64,000 nucleotides of DNA from Digitaria exilis (Eukaryota; Streptophyta; Magnoliopsida; Poales; Poaceae): contig JACEFO010001730.1 in the NCBI GenBank assembly GCA_015342445.1, positions 620,001 through 684,000 of the forward strand, written 5' to 3'. Shown piece after piece: positions 12,236 through 23,194 of this stretch; the stretch's first letter is position 1; each line of letters starts with the position of its first letter. Below the pieces are notes generated by a model. It had not been told where the DNA came from. It saw only the letters and a list, made by a program, of their open reading frames with translations, and ran no database searches. The translations under genes were made by a program, and so were the position numbers.

Positions 12236-12838
12236 GGGCAGTCCCAATGCTACCATAGTTTCTATACTCTAGGACATTGTGCCAAGAAACTATCTTTTAG
12301 ATCAGTCTCAATGTAAAGTTTCATCACGCAGTTACCAAGACTACCATGTCACATTTACCATGGGATAAAATCCCCTCTATCAGTGTATAGTTTCATGGCA
12401 CAATTTCATATGCAAGCTGTAGCATTTAATTATCGCATGGTGTATGGCTAAATGTGTCTAGAAAAAAACAAAACAGCTCTCAATGCAAGTTTCATGTCTT
12501 GGTAACGGTACATGGTGAGTGTCATGGTGATGACACTTTATTCTTCTCTTTCCTCATAATTATCCTACCATATAGGCAATTTTGCTGATGTGTCATATCA
12601 TTTAATGCCATGAAACTTCCACTGAGAGTGGCCTTACAATGCAATTTTGTATCATAATATCCCATGGCCCACTTGTCTCTCTCACATATAGTCTTGTTTG
12701 TGTGAAGACTTGGTTTCTTAGTTAGACTTGGTTTCTTCATTTTTTCCCATCTATCTTCAATAAATACCTGCCACATCAGCATTTTGCTTACATGACAGCA
12801 TAATTAATGACGTAATAGAGTCCGCATTGGGACTGCCC
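12236..12838. mobile_element. 603-bp TIR element (MITE-like)
   Basis: The ends are a perfect 15-bp inverted repeat, GGGCAGTCCCAATGC at 12236-12250 and its complement at 12824-12838. The interior is AT-rich and non-coding, with repeated 'tttcatg' motifs. The left flank is TTA but the right flank is ACT, so no clean target duplication is visible and the superfamily (PIF/Harbinger would leave TTA) remains open. Confidence 0.75.
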
Positions 12839-13289
12839 ACTGAGGTGTCATTGCGGCTGCTTTTGGGAGCGAGATTACTGAAGTGCCATTGCGGCTGCTG
12901 TAGGAGGGGAGAGCTGAGAAAGGGTATTCCCGTAATTTTTGGTCGAGCCGAAGCCGAGGTCTTCGAACTTTGGGCACCTCACCCGGAAGCTTCAAAACAG
13001 TCTGGCGCGCACGTTGTATGGATGCTGGAGCCATCGCGCACGTACATTTGCCGGAGCAACCTGACGTCGTCAGTTCTGGAGGCAGGAGCCGAGTTATTCA
13101 ACGTAGCTTGTACTGTCACGTGAATCTCCGTTCATATTTTGTCTACTTATGAACAGTGGTGAAAGGGAACGTGTCTCTCCGTTCATACTAGCGTACTAAA
13201 GCAGGTTCTCAAAAAAAATTAACCAAAATACCGCTAACAACAAGACCATTTAACTTCATCAACATGGAGACCTTCATATATAGTAGACA

Positions 13290-13943
13290 CTAATTTTTAT
13301 GGAAAAGTCTATTTTTCACCCTTCAACTGTTACAAAAGTTTGATTTTCAATCTCAAACTACAAAACCGTATACTAAAGGCCCTCCAACTATCCAAACCAT
13401 GCAAAATTGGCCCTTTGGGTGGTTTTGAGGGTGGTTTTGGATTTTCTAGAAATAACAGAAATATTATTTAAACTTTAAAAAACCATAACTAATCCATTTT
13501 GGACCCAAAAAATATGAAATCAGTGCCAAAAGTTCTCTTAAAATGTAACCAACCTATTGGCATACCATTTATTGTTATTTAGGTATTATATATTTATGTT
13601 ACTAGTGTCTTATTATTTTTTAAAAATAACTAGAATAAAAATAAATAACACGCAAATAACTTCTAATGATGCACCAACATGTAGGTCACATTTTTTTAGA
13701 AAAACATTTGCACCAGATTCTAATTTTTCTAGTTGAAAATAAATTAGTTATGAATTTTTAATATAAAATTATTTTTTATTTTTTTGGAAAATACAAAACC
13801 ACCTTCAAAACCACCCAAAGGGTCAATTTTGCACGGTTTGGATAGTTGGAGGGTGTTTCGTGCCCGGTTTTATAGTGTGAGGTTGAAAATCAGACTTTTA
13901 TAATAATGAGAGGGTAAAAAATAGACTTTTCCCTAATTTTTAT
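13290..13943. mobile_element. Mutator-like MITE with 11-bp target duplication
   Basis: The element spans 13301-13932 (632 bp). It is flanked by perfect copies of CTAATTTTTAT at 13290-13300 and 13933-13943. Its terminal inverted repeats are long, about 140 bp on each side, starting GGAAAAGTCTATTTTT and including shared blocks such as CCCTCCAACTATCCAAACC. Long TIRs with a 9-11 bp duplication are the hallmark of Mutator-like elements. The interior is AT-rich without coding capacity, so it is non-autonomous. Confidence 0.9.
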
Positions 13944-14286
13944 TTCTTATCTAGTAACTTTGTGTTTTCTTTCCTAACTGAAAAAGGATGATCACTGCTA
14001 ACTTGGCTTGTCCAGACACCACACCCTCTTCCCCATTCTACGGTGGCTCATGTTATCCTTCTCCCCATTCGGCTTCACTAGGATGCCATGATGCGCTAGC
14101 TTTGTCCAACATGTCCTTACATCACCATCTCACTCTTTTTGCAGTTATCATCGATTCGACTGCTACTTCGTGGACCTAATCCAAACCCAAACAACTAAAG
14201 CTAAGCGGAAAAGGATAAATTTCATATACCATATATTTGAACACTTATATATATATGATATATGAAAGTTCTTTCTATTTATAATG

Positions 14287-14548
14287 TTAGGGCACTTTTG
14301 GCAACACAAACATGTCAGATTCTCAATGGAATCACTAGAATCACTGCTAGACGTTTTGAAAAGAAACACTTGGAACTTATTCTCATTTTCACACTAGTTC
14401 AAAGAAACGGCTACACCTGGTTTATCCTTATTCTAGTTCTTATATTTTAAAGAATCGAGTCATCTAGCCAAATAGTTGTATGAATTGATTCTGATTGAGT
14501 AGAGATATGTTTCTATAAGAATCTAGATCCCTACCAAACGTGCCCTTA
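14287..14548. mobile_element. Tourist-like MITE with TTA duplication
   Basis: The element at 14290-14545 (256 bp) begins GGGCACTTTTGGCAA and ends in the near-complement of GGGCACGTTTGGTAG. TTA lies directly outside both ends (14287-14289, 14546-14548), as expected for PIF/Harbinger-type Tourist elements. No coding content. Confidence 0.8.
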
Positions 14549-15312
14549 GCACATGGACATAGCGTACCAATATGTTTTTAAACATGTGGCAAATCAATAT
14601 TACTTACTTCAAAACTTAAAATTCTTTGATCCGTCCTATTTAATTAAATATATGACCATTCGTTGCTAATGATAAAGGACAATGACACCACATCATTATA
14701 GTAATCATCTCAAAAGCATGAACATCATGGTAACAATGGTTTCACTCGATGACATATTGACATTCGAATCTCGAACCTGTCTGTTGAAGCATACTACTCC
14801 GGTGCGTGCGGGGCAGGCTCAAGTCCCATTCAATTTTTTCTTGCAAACCCAAGAAAGCTAAATTAAATACGCAAAGAAAACGCAAAGAAAGCTAAAGAAA
14901 CTCTTCGAAAACGCAAATAAAAAACGAGACGGGGTCCACGGGGTGCATCACTCTCGTCGGCCTCACTAACGGTAACGGCGACGGGGGGGCGCGAGTTCAG
15001 GAAGAGCAGAGCAAATTCCGCAATTCAACACGCGACGCCAAAAAAAGGAAAAAAAAAACATTTCGAAAACCCCCGACCTACGCTACGCGAGAGAAAACAA
15101 GCCATTCCGAAACGAAACAAAAGCGCTCAGGCTCAGAGGCCAAGGGAAGGCAGCGCCCGGCGCCCGAGGAGGAGGCGGAGGCCAAAAACCCCGCGCCGCA
15201 TTGCCCCGAAACCCTCCGATTCGGCCCGAGCCGAGCTCGAATCCGCGCAGTCCCGCCGCCGGCGGGCTCGATCTGGGCCGGGGCATCCGCGCGCCGGCGC
15301 AGGCGGCGAGGA
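14549..15312. other. Promoter and leader region of the kinesin gene
   Basis: AT-rich sequence passes into a GC-rich leader from about 14930, with A-rich runs around 15040-15060. No ORF before 15313 looks coding. I could not pick a convincing TATA box. Confidence 0.4.
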
Positions 15313-18300
15313 ATGGGGAGCGTGGACGGCGAGGCCGACGGGATCCACGAAGGTGAGCCGGTTGCTGATCTGAATGCGCTTGGGTTGTTGAATTCTGGAC
15401 TTGGAGCTGATGCTTGGGTTAGGGGGAGTCTTCTCGTGATTTTTTGGGTGATTGCATCAGCAATTGGTCAGCTATGGGGAGCCGTCTAAATTTAAGCTCT
15501 TGTGTTACTGCATATCGAGTTGAATTTTAGCTTGGAGCCCTCGTTCCTTGGATCTCGATGCTTGTTTTTTTTTTATGAATATAAGTAGCATCAGCGTGTT
15601 AGACCTTTGCTGTTTTGCTTTCGTTTGCTCTGAAATTTTAGTTTGGAGCTGTTGAGCTAGGAAGTTTTCCTCTATTAGTCCATTTGTATCATAACTATAT
15701 CATTTACATGGTACTGCAATTCTTGTAGCTAATCGGCGTGCTGAGTTGGTCAAATGGCTCAATACCTTGTTCTCGGAATTTAATTTGCCATCGGATTCAT
15801 CCGATGAAGAGTTGAGAGAGCTGCTTGGTGACGGCGTGGTACTGTGCCGCATTGCGAACACACTCATACCCGGCGTTCTTGAGGTAAGACTTTGTTCTCG
15901 GGTAACATGTTTTACTTTCATTTTTATTGCCCTGCAGAGATGCTGATTTTTTTTCTTTTGAGTTTTAAGGGGTCATGGGGTGGTTATGCATCACTGGATC
16001 AGAGGTCAGGCAATGTGAAGAAGTTCCTTTCAGTGGTTGCTGATATGGGGTTGCCAGGTTTCAGCGTGAAAGATCTTGATGAGGTGAGTGTTCCATTGTC
16101 ACAGAAAAAGTCAGTATTAATGCTAGAACCCTGAATTGCCATAATTGCTGAAGCTCACTTCCTATTACATGGATAAAATTTTTGGTACATTATTTCATAG
16201 TTGTGGGCTTAGCATTGTCAGATTCTGTTTGAAGTTTGGGCACATGCCACATTGCCAGTCATGAACTCATCTTTGATTATGTGCACAAACAAATAAAAGA
16301 GTAGAATGCATTTCTAGAGGAGATTTCTCTGTATGGTTCGGTGATAAATACCCACTTGATATCATTAAAGTTTATAGCTATTATTGAACTGCAGTGGAAC
16401 TGTATTGTAGACTTGTAGTTCTGGTGAGCGGTGATCTTGTCCCACAATAAAAGATATTGTATCTGATTTTGTATTTTTCTGATTGCTTTCAAGCAGCAAG
16501 CCTACAAATATGGCTTCAGCTTTAATGCTTTATATATGGGCAACGTATTCTATGAGAACTGAGTTCCCGTGAGAACTATGAGAACTCAAAATCTGGGCCG
16601 CATAATCTTTATCTAAGGGGGGCACGTAGGGAGAGGTGGGAGGGGGGATTTGTAAAATCACCACCCCTTAATTATACTTTTGTAAATCCCCCCTTACACC
16701 TTCCCCTTGGATGAAGATCATGCGGCCCAGATTTGAGTTCTCATAGTTCTCATGCCATACGTTCCCTTATATATGTCACAGCACAGTTGTAGTACCATGT
16801 AACATGTTCTATTCAAATGATTTAAGTTGCTGAGGCTCATAACAATGGGCACTTGTACTAAGACTCCTGGTTGCTACATTCAATTAACTTGTAAACTTGA
16901 TGGTTTCAGGGATCAATGTCTTCTGTAGTTGAATGTCTCTTGATTTTGAGGGACAGTGTGGATCCTGGAGTAGGTTATGACAGTCCCCCAGATGTTGCTA
17001 AAACTCCTTCGAGGAAACAATGGGGGGTTCAGGAAATGGACAGGCCTCCGGTTCCTGGCGCAGCACTAGGAAAAAGATCCCCTGGAGAGGACAGGAGAAA
17101 TGGCGTTCCAGAACTTAAGGACCATCAGAAAACTTCTTTCTTTTCTGGTATGCAGAATATTGCTATTTCGCGCATTATCTAGAGAAATAAATATTCAGAT
17201 TCATAATATCATGACATTTTGCACTTTGTTCATGCAAACTTGAAAACTCAACTATCATTATTGCTTTAATATTGTTTTCAAGCTTCCAGATTCACAGTAT
17301 GATGACATTTTGCACTTTGTATCTGATGTCCTCCAATATGATGGCTGCTGATTCTATATATGTTTAATCAACTGAGGAATATACCATGCAGGACAAAAGT
17401 TTCGTGAAGTTTTCCAATTAAAACGTGGATCCTATTCCGATCTTCCTGCTTCCAAAATTTCAGAGATGATGCACTCAAAGAGCTTAGATGTAAGTTCTAC
17501 AAGGATACTACCCAAAGTCATTGAACTATGCTACCTAGCTATTTGATATCCTGTCTTAACCGTAGTAATCTTCTCACAGAATGCACCGACACAGTCACTT
17601 ATTAGCGTTGTTAATGGCATCTTGGATGAAAGCATTGAAAGGAAAAAGGGAGAAATACCACATGTATGTTTTTCGAACCACATCGCTTCCTTTTTTATTG
17701 CTGATTGTTTACAACAATGCATCACATTTACCTCCTCTCAGCGTGTAGTTTACTTACTGAGGAAGGTCGTTCAAGAGATTGAGCGCCGTCTCTGTATTCA
17801 AGCAGAGCACATAAGAAGTGTAAGAAAATCTTCCAAAAACATTCACTTCCATTTGGCCACACATTTGGGTCCTGAATTAGATATCCTATTCTGCAGCAAA
17901 ATATTATCATTAAGACAAGAGAAGCGAAGTACTGTTCAAAAATTAAAGCACTTGAAATATTGGTAAATGGCACAAATGAAGAAAATCAGGTAACAATTCA
18001 TTTTGTTGGTTAAAATACTATATTATGCTTGTTTAAAAGTTCTTTATCGGTCTTTTAATATTGACATATATATATTTTTTTCTCTTCAGATGGCTTCGAA
18101 CAGACTTCAGATAGTCAAGGTTTGATCATTTCTCAATAGATTATAGCTTTCTATATTCTGAAGCTTTTACTTTTTATTCTTTGTGTAAACACCATTGCTT
18201 TACCACTTATACTGTTACTTTGCTGGTGGAATTTATGGTTACATATCTAGTAATAATATATAGATTTCAAATTATCAAATAGCTATATACTATCTGGTGT

Positions 18301-21300
18301 CATAGAAAGGATAGCTCAGTAAACATCACTATGTTCTATACCAGCAGTAGAAGTTTTGGTAGCATATATGAATAATCCATATATTAATATATCTTTTTTT
18401 CATTTTTCAGGATGAGAAGTCAAAACTTGAAGAGAGAATAAAACTCAGTGAGCAAGAAGTTCATCGATTAGCGAAAGGAAAAAAGGATTCTGAAAATATT
18501 ATACAAAGCTTGAAGAAAGATATGGAAGACATGAAGAGGATGCATGAGAAACAACTTGAGGAAATCGAAAGAAACGCAAAACAAATGGAAGAACAGTTAA
18601 CCAACAAAGTAAAAGATATTGAGTATCTTTTACTACAATCAAATAAACAGATTGAAGAAGTTGAGACTGCCTCCAAACTAAAGTCACAATTGTGGGATAA
18701 GAAAGAGAATATCTTTCAGAAATATATGGATAGCCAACAATTACAAATCAAGGTTTGCTTATGTTTACTTGTTAGTAATTCATTTCTTTTCCTTTTGTTT
18801 TCTTTACATGTTATTATTTAATAATGTTAAAAAATGTAGGATGTGAGGATATCATCACGATTAATTAAAAATGATATGTATGCTATTCAAATGAAGTGGA
18901 GAGATGAGATGTCCAATTTAGGTATGTTCTTATTGTTTTCTATTGTACAAATATCAGTAGTAAATTTTCTCTCTAATTTTATTCTTTTGTTCCTGAAATA
19001 TATGTAGGATCTGGGTTAAAATCTTTGGTTGATGCTGCTGAAAATTATCACAAAGTTCTGGCAGAGAACCAAAAGTTGTTTAATGAAGTGCAAGAATTAA
19101 AAGGTATATTGATTTTCAAACATTCTATGTTATCTCATTCTAGGTATAGATGTGATAGTAACGGCTCGACCATTATAATTTCTTTCAGGTAATATAAGAG
19201 TATATTGTCGTGTTAGGCCTTTTCTTCCTGGTCAAGATAAAAAATCTACGACTATTGACTATATGGGGGAAAATGGTGAGCTTCTTATTTCAAATCCATA
19301 TAAGCAAGGAAAGGATGGCCATAGAATGTTCAAGTTTAATAAAGTGTTTAATCCATTTGCTTCTCAAGGTATGTCTTCCTCAAATTTGAAACTATAGTTG
19401 ATTGCTTATTATCACAACGTTAGTTTTGTAGGCTGACTATTCTTTATAATTTCACAGCGGAGGTTTTCTCTGACATACAACCACTGATTCGATCAGTTCT
19501 TGATGGATTTAATGTTTGTATTTTTGCATATGGCCAGACTGGTTCTGGAAAAACTTACACCATGGTACTAGTGTCCCTATCATAATCAAAGTATTGTCTA
19601 TTACTACAATAGTGAAGTTATTGATTTATCTTTATTTTGTTGTTGTTAACTATTCTTTAGAGTGGGCCTAGCACATCAAAGCAAGATTGGGGTGTCAATT
19701 ATCGAGCTTTAAATGATTTGTTTGATATTTCACTAAGTAGGCGAAATGCCTACTCATATGAAGTAGGAGTACAAATGGTTGAGATATACAATGAACAAGT
19801 CCGCGATCTTCTATCAAATGATATTGCACAGAAAAGATATCCTTTTTGAACTATTACTGGCATTTTTTTCTATTGCATTATAATTTTCAATCATAGACAT
19901 GTATGGTCTTTTGATGGTATTTTTCCATTTGGAGTAGAGCTTTTCTTAACATAAAGAAACACTAGGTATTTGGAGCACTTCTCAACCAAATGGGCTCGTT
20001 GTCCCTGATGCGAGCTTGCACCCAGTTAAGTCGACATCAGATGTCTTAGACTTGATGGAAATTGGCCAAGCAAACAGAGCAGTTGGTTCAACAGCTTTAA
20101 ATGAGCGTAGTAGTCGGTCACACAGGTTAGTCAAATCAACAACTTGATGTTTTTCTACATGCACCTGAGGATTGCAGCTTATTTGAAAAAAAATATTTGC
20201 AGTATCTTAACTGTACATGTTCGAGGACTGGATTTGAAGAATGGGTCCACCTCTAGGGGTTGTCTACATCTAATTGATCTTGCCGGGAGTGAAAGGGTGG
20301 AGAAGTCAGAAGTAACTGGGGATAGATTAAAAGAAGCCCAATACATTAACAAATCATTGTCTGCATTAGGTGATGTGATTTTTGCTTTGGCACAAAAAAG
20401 TGCTCATGTGCCATATAGAAACAGCAAGCTAACACAAGTTCTTCAAAGTTCTTTAGGTAAACAATTATTTACTTTTTCAGTGCAAATATTTACTTACTAG
20501 CGATAAATCATAGATGTTGAAATAGATTTATATATACAATTCTATTCTTTCAGGTGGACAAGCAAAGACTCTAATGTTCGTTCAAATAAATCCTGATGTT
20601 GAGTCATATTCAGAAACTATAAGCACTTTAAAGTTTGCTGAAAGGGTGTCTGGAGTAGAGTTAGGTGCTGCGAGAAGCAACAAGGAGGGAAAGGATATAA
20701 AAGAGCTATTGGAACAGGTTCTTATACTTCAACTTCTGTTTAACTTGTTATTGACTGGAGTTTGTTTGCTAACATTACTCCCTGAGCAATTTTAGTTTTG
20801 GAAAAATAGTATCCTGAAAAAAGGCAAGTCTTTATTTGAAAGTTTTGTTAGTTTGCTTCCTATACTGTGATCAATTTAGTTTTTTAAAAAACAATATGAT
20901 GAATAAAATACCACTGACAGACAAACTAGTCACCAGTCAGTCGCAAAATGGGAACTAAAAGGGAAAAAATGATCAAGTTTGGACCTTCCCAATGACGATT
21001 ATAATCTTTTTTTCTGGAAACTAAAAGGGAAAATAACTAGACTGAACCTTCTCAGTGACAATTATAATCTCAAACTTGTTAGAGCTAATGATTGGATCGT
21101 GTTCTGTAGGTTGGTAATGATGTTACTTTTTTAACAAGACATTCTGCTTGTGATGCCCCATCTTTTGCTATTATAACTCAGTTTGAAAAGGCTGCATATT
21201 TCTTTTGTTATCCAGGTTGCATCTTTGAAAGACACAATTTCACGCAAAGATATGGAAATTGAGCAGCTCCAGCTCACCAAAGACAAAGTAAAATCCCCAA

Positions 21301-21977
21301 ATTTATCTTCGGATAGAAATGGGGCTAGTTTGACAAAGAACACAGTAAACCAACCTAGCCAACTATTATTTGGCGAAAAGATGCTTAAGTCTAGTGACCG
21401 AGTTCTATCAGATCCTCAAAATTTTTCTGAGGCGAATGGAAATTATAACCATACCTCGACCGAAGTTGCACCTGTGAGGTTTGATGAAGCAGAACATGAG
21501 GACACATCTGATGATGATTTACCAGCAGGTGAAAACGAGAATTCCAACTCAGACAAAGCTGCTGAGATGACAACAGAACGGTAAGTCATCCTTGCTTGAT
21601 CATTTCTAACAAAATACAATTCATTTGTTGTTTCTATCTTTTTCATTATATTCACAGTATCGTCACCAATAATAGCAAATGAAGCAACTTACCTGGTAAT
21701 GTTAATTTTTTTTTTGCAGGCATAGAGTTTCATCAAGAATATCCAGATTCACTCTCACGAAGAATGGGCAGCCGTCAATGTCTAGATCAAAACCAAAGGA
21801 CGCTGTTTTGAAGACTCCAGGTGGGTATTCTAAGCCCAACAAGCATACAACTTTACCATGATAGGTTGTTGTTACTATTCTAACATTATTTGTATTAATT
21901 GAATAGGTACTACAAAAGCTCCATCGAGCCAATTGATAGGAGGCTCGTCAGCTAGAGGCTCTAAAAGATGGCAGTAG
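15313..21977 (+). CDS. KCH: Kinesin-14 with N-terminal calponin-homology domain (KCH type)
   Basis: A 1010-residue, 21-exon kinesin-14. Exons: 15313-15352, 15729-15883, 15970-16083, 16910-17147, 17392-17489, 17580-17663, 17742-17819, 17897-17989, 18090-18119, 18411-18752, 18840-18921, 19008-19103, 19189-19368, 19458-19564, 19661-19836, 19961-20125, 20203-20456, 20554-20717, 21216-21580, 21720-21820, 21907-21977. The sum is 3033 nt, an exact multiple of three. A calponin-homology domain (residues about 17-120; LVKWLNTLF, GDGVVLCRIAN) precedes coiled coil (about 311-424). The motor (about 484-815) carries P-loop GQTGSGKT (569-576), switch I NERSSRSH, switch II LIDLAGSE and VPYRNSKLT. The motor follows the coiled coil directly (ELKGNIRVYCRVRP), as in minus-end-directed kinesin-14s. 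KCH proteins link microtubules with actin. The exon 15/16 junction is an AT-AC intron; the other junctions are GT-AG. Confidence 0.93.
16542..16763. mobile_element. MITE-like inverted-repeat element in kinesin intron 3
   Basis: The two ends match in inverted orientation over about 50 bp, including AACGTAT at the tips and ATGAGAACTATGAGAACTCA with TCTGGGCCGCAT further in. The interior is a short GC-rich and purine-rich stretch without coding potential. I could not settle a target duplication. A one-ended relative is seen near 36396-36449. Confidence 0.65.
19837..19960 (+). other. U12-type AT-AC intron inside the kinesin motor
   Basis: The donor reads ATATCCTTTTT, matching the U12 5' splice consensus with AT termini. 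The acceptor ends in AAAC (19957-19960), and TTTTCTTAAC at 19941-19950 fits the U12 branch-point consensus at the expected distance of about 10 bases. Joining AG at 19835-19836 to A at 19961 restores an Arg codon and continues the motor sequence as LGIWSTSQPNGL. No GT-AG alternative keeps this frame. Confidence 0.88.
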
Positions 21978-23121
21978 TGAAGGACGACCATGTTGCTCGT
22001 TTGGTTTCCCGTGTAGCTGTAGGAACCATATATGATTGTAACTTTATAACTGGGGAGAAGTAAGACGTTTAGCCGGCAGAAGATTTGGGCCCATGTTTGA
22101 CCTTTTGCTTATGCGGGCCAAACACTAAGCAATGCTCTATTGCGTGTGAAACATTCTGACTCGTGATCATTTGGAGAGGTTGGTGCACTCCAGAGTTGTA
22201 TATCGATGCACCAGTGTGCCACCAATTTGTAGGCTGGAAATTTCCAAGTTTGATTTAGCCTGGTAAGTGGAACCATTGGGAACTCATCATGTTGAGCTGT
22301 TCAGGAGACAAAGCTGCGGACTTTCCTTTGACCTCCCTTCTAGTAAACTTCTGGCGAAGTATTTGGCAGTCACATGAGTATTTACGTATTGTAAACTTCC
22401 TGGGTAACCATTGTACTACAAACTTGGCTATGCAAGTTCTTTTACGAAACAAATAGCTGAAAAATGTGTAACCATCGTACTTCAAACTTGGCCATGCAAG
22501 TTTTTTTTTTTTTACGAAAGAAATAGCTGAAAAATAGTGTGCAGTGAGCGTGGATAAAAAACGCAACCTTCAGTCTGACGCTCTCCCGAGCTATCCCCGT
22601 CATATTGAAAGGATTATAGTAAAGCTATTATAAATATTTTTCACCTGTATTTTAACACCTGCTGCAATCTGTAGCATATATTTCTTATATTTAATGATAA
22701 ACCTCTTTGTTTTCAGTTCAAAATACAGTTTATAGTGTGAGATTTAAACTTGTGTGCTTGTTTGATTACTTTGTGCATTTTGTCACATCCTATGATCTTA
22801 CAACATGTGTACACAGATAGGCGACACCAGTACATCAATCCATGACTTTTGGAAAGCATCACAATTGTGGTAGATTGTTATAGACAAGTATCAAAGTATC
22901 TTATACGGACAGGTAGCATCCTACACATATAAGCTAAGACAAGGTATGTGATTTAGTATCTCCATATAAATCACATGCCGGATTCTTTTGTTTGGATGAT
23001 AACCATATCAGGTACTAATAAAAGGAAACGTTCTTATATGTCTTGCCTGAAGCATAGTTCTTCTACATTTCAGATTGTAAAAATAAGAAATAAAATATTG
23101 CATTTGAGACCTGACATGCAA
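21978..23121. other. 3' flank of the kinesin gene
   Basis: The early part is likely 3' untranslated region. A 64-bp segment is tandemly duplicated at 22405-22468 and 22469-22541, the second copy lengthened by a T-run. Beyond 22600 the sequence is AT-rich with no recognisable gene. Confidence 0.5.
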
Positions 23122-23194
23122 GCCCGTCTAGCTCAGTCGGTAGAGCGCAAGGCTCTTAACCTTGTGGTCGTGGGTTCGAGCCCCACGGTGGGCG
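23122..23194 (+). tRNA. trnK-CUU: tRNA-Lys (anticodon CUU)
   Basis: A 73-nt cloverleaf can be drawn. The acceptor stem is GCCCGTC paired with GGTGGGC (one G-T pair) plus discriminator G. The D-arm contains the A-box TAGCTCAGTCGG. The anticodon loop CTCTTAA lies in a five-pair stem, and the T-arm B-box is GGTTCGAGCCC. There is no intron. A TTTTT run starts directly after the gene, as expected for an RNA polymerase III terminator. A 14-base C run follows at 23231-23244. Confidence 0.96.
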
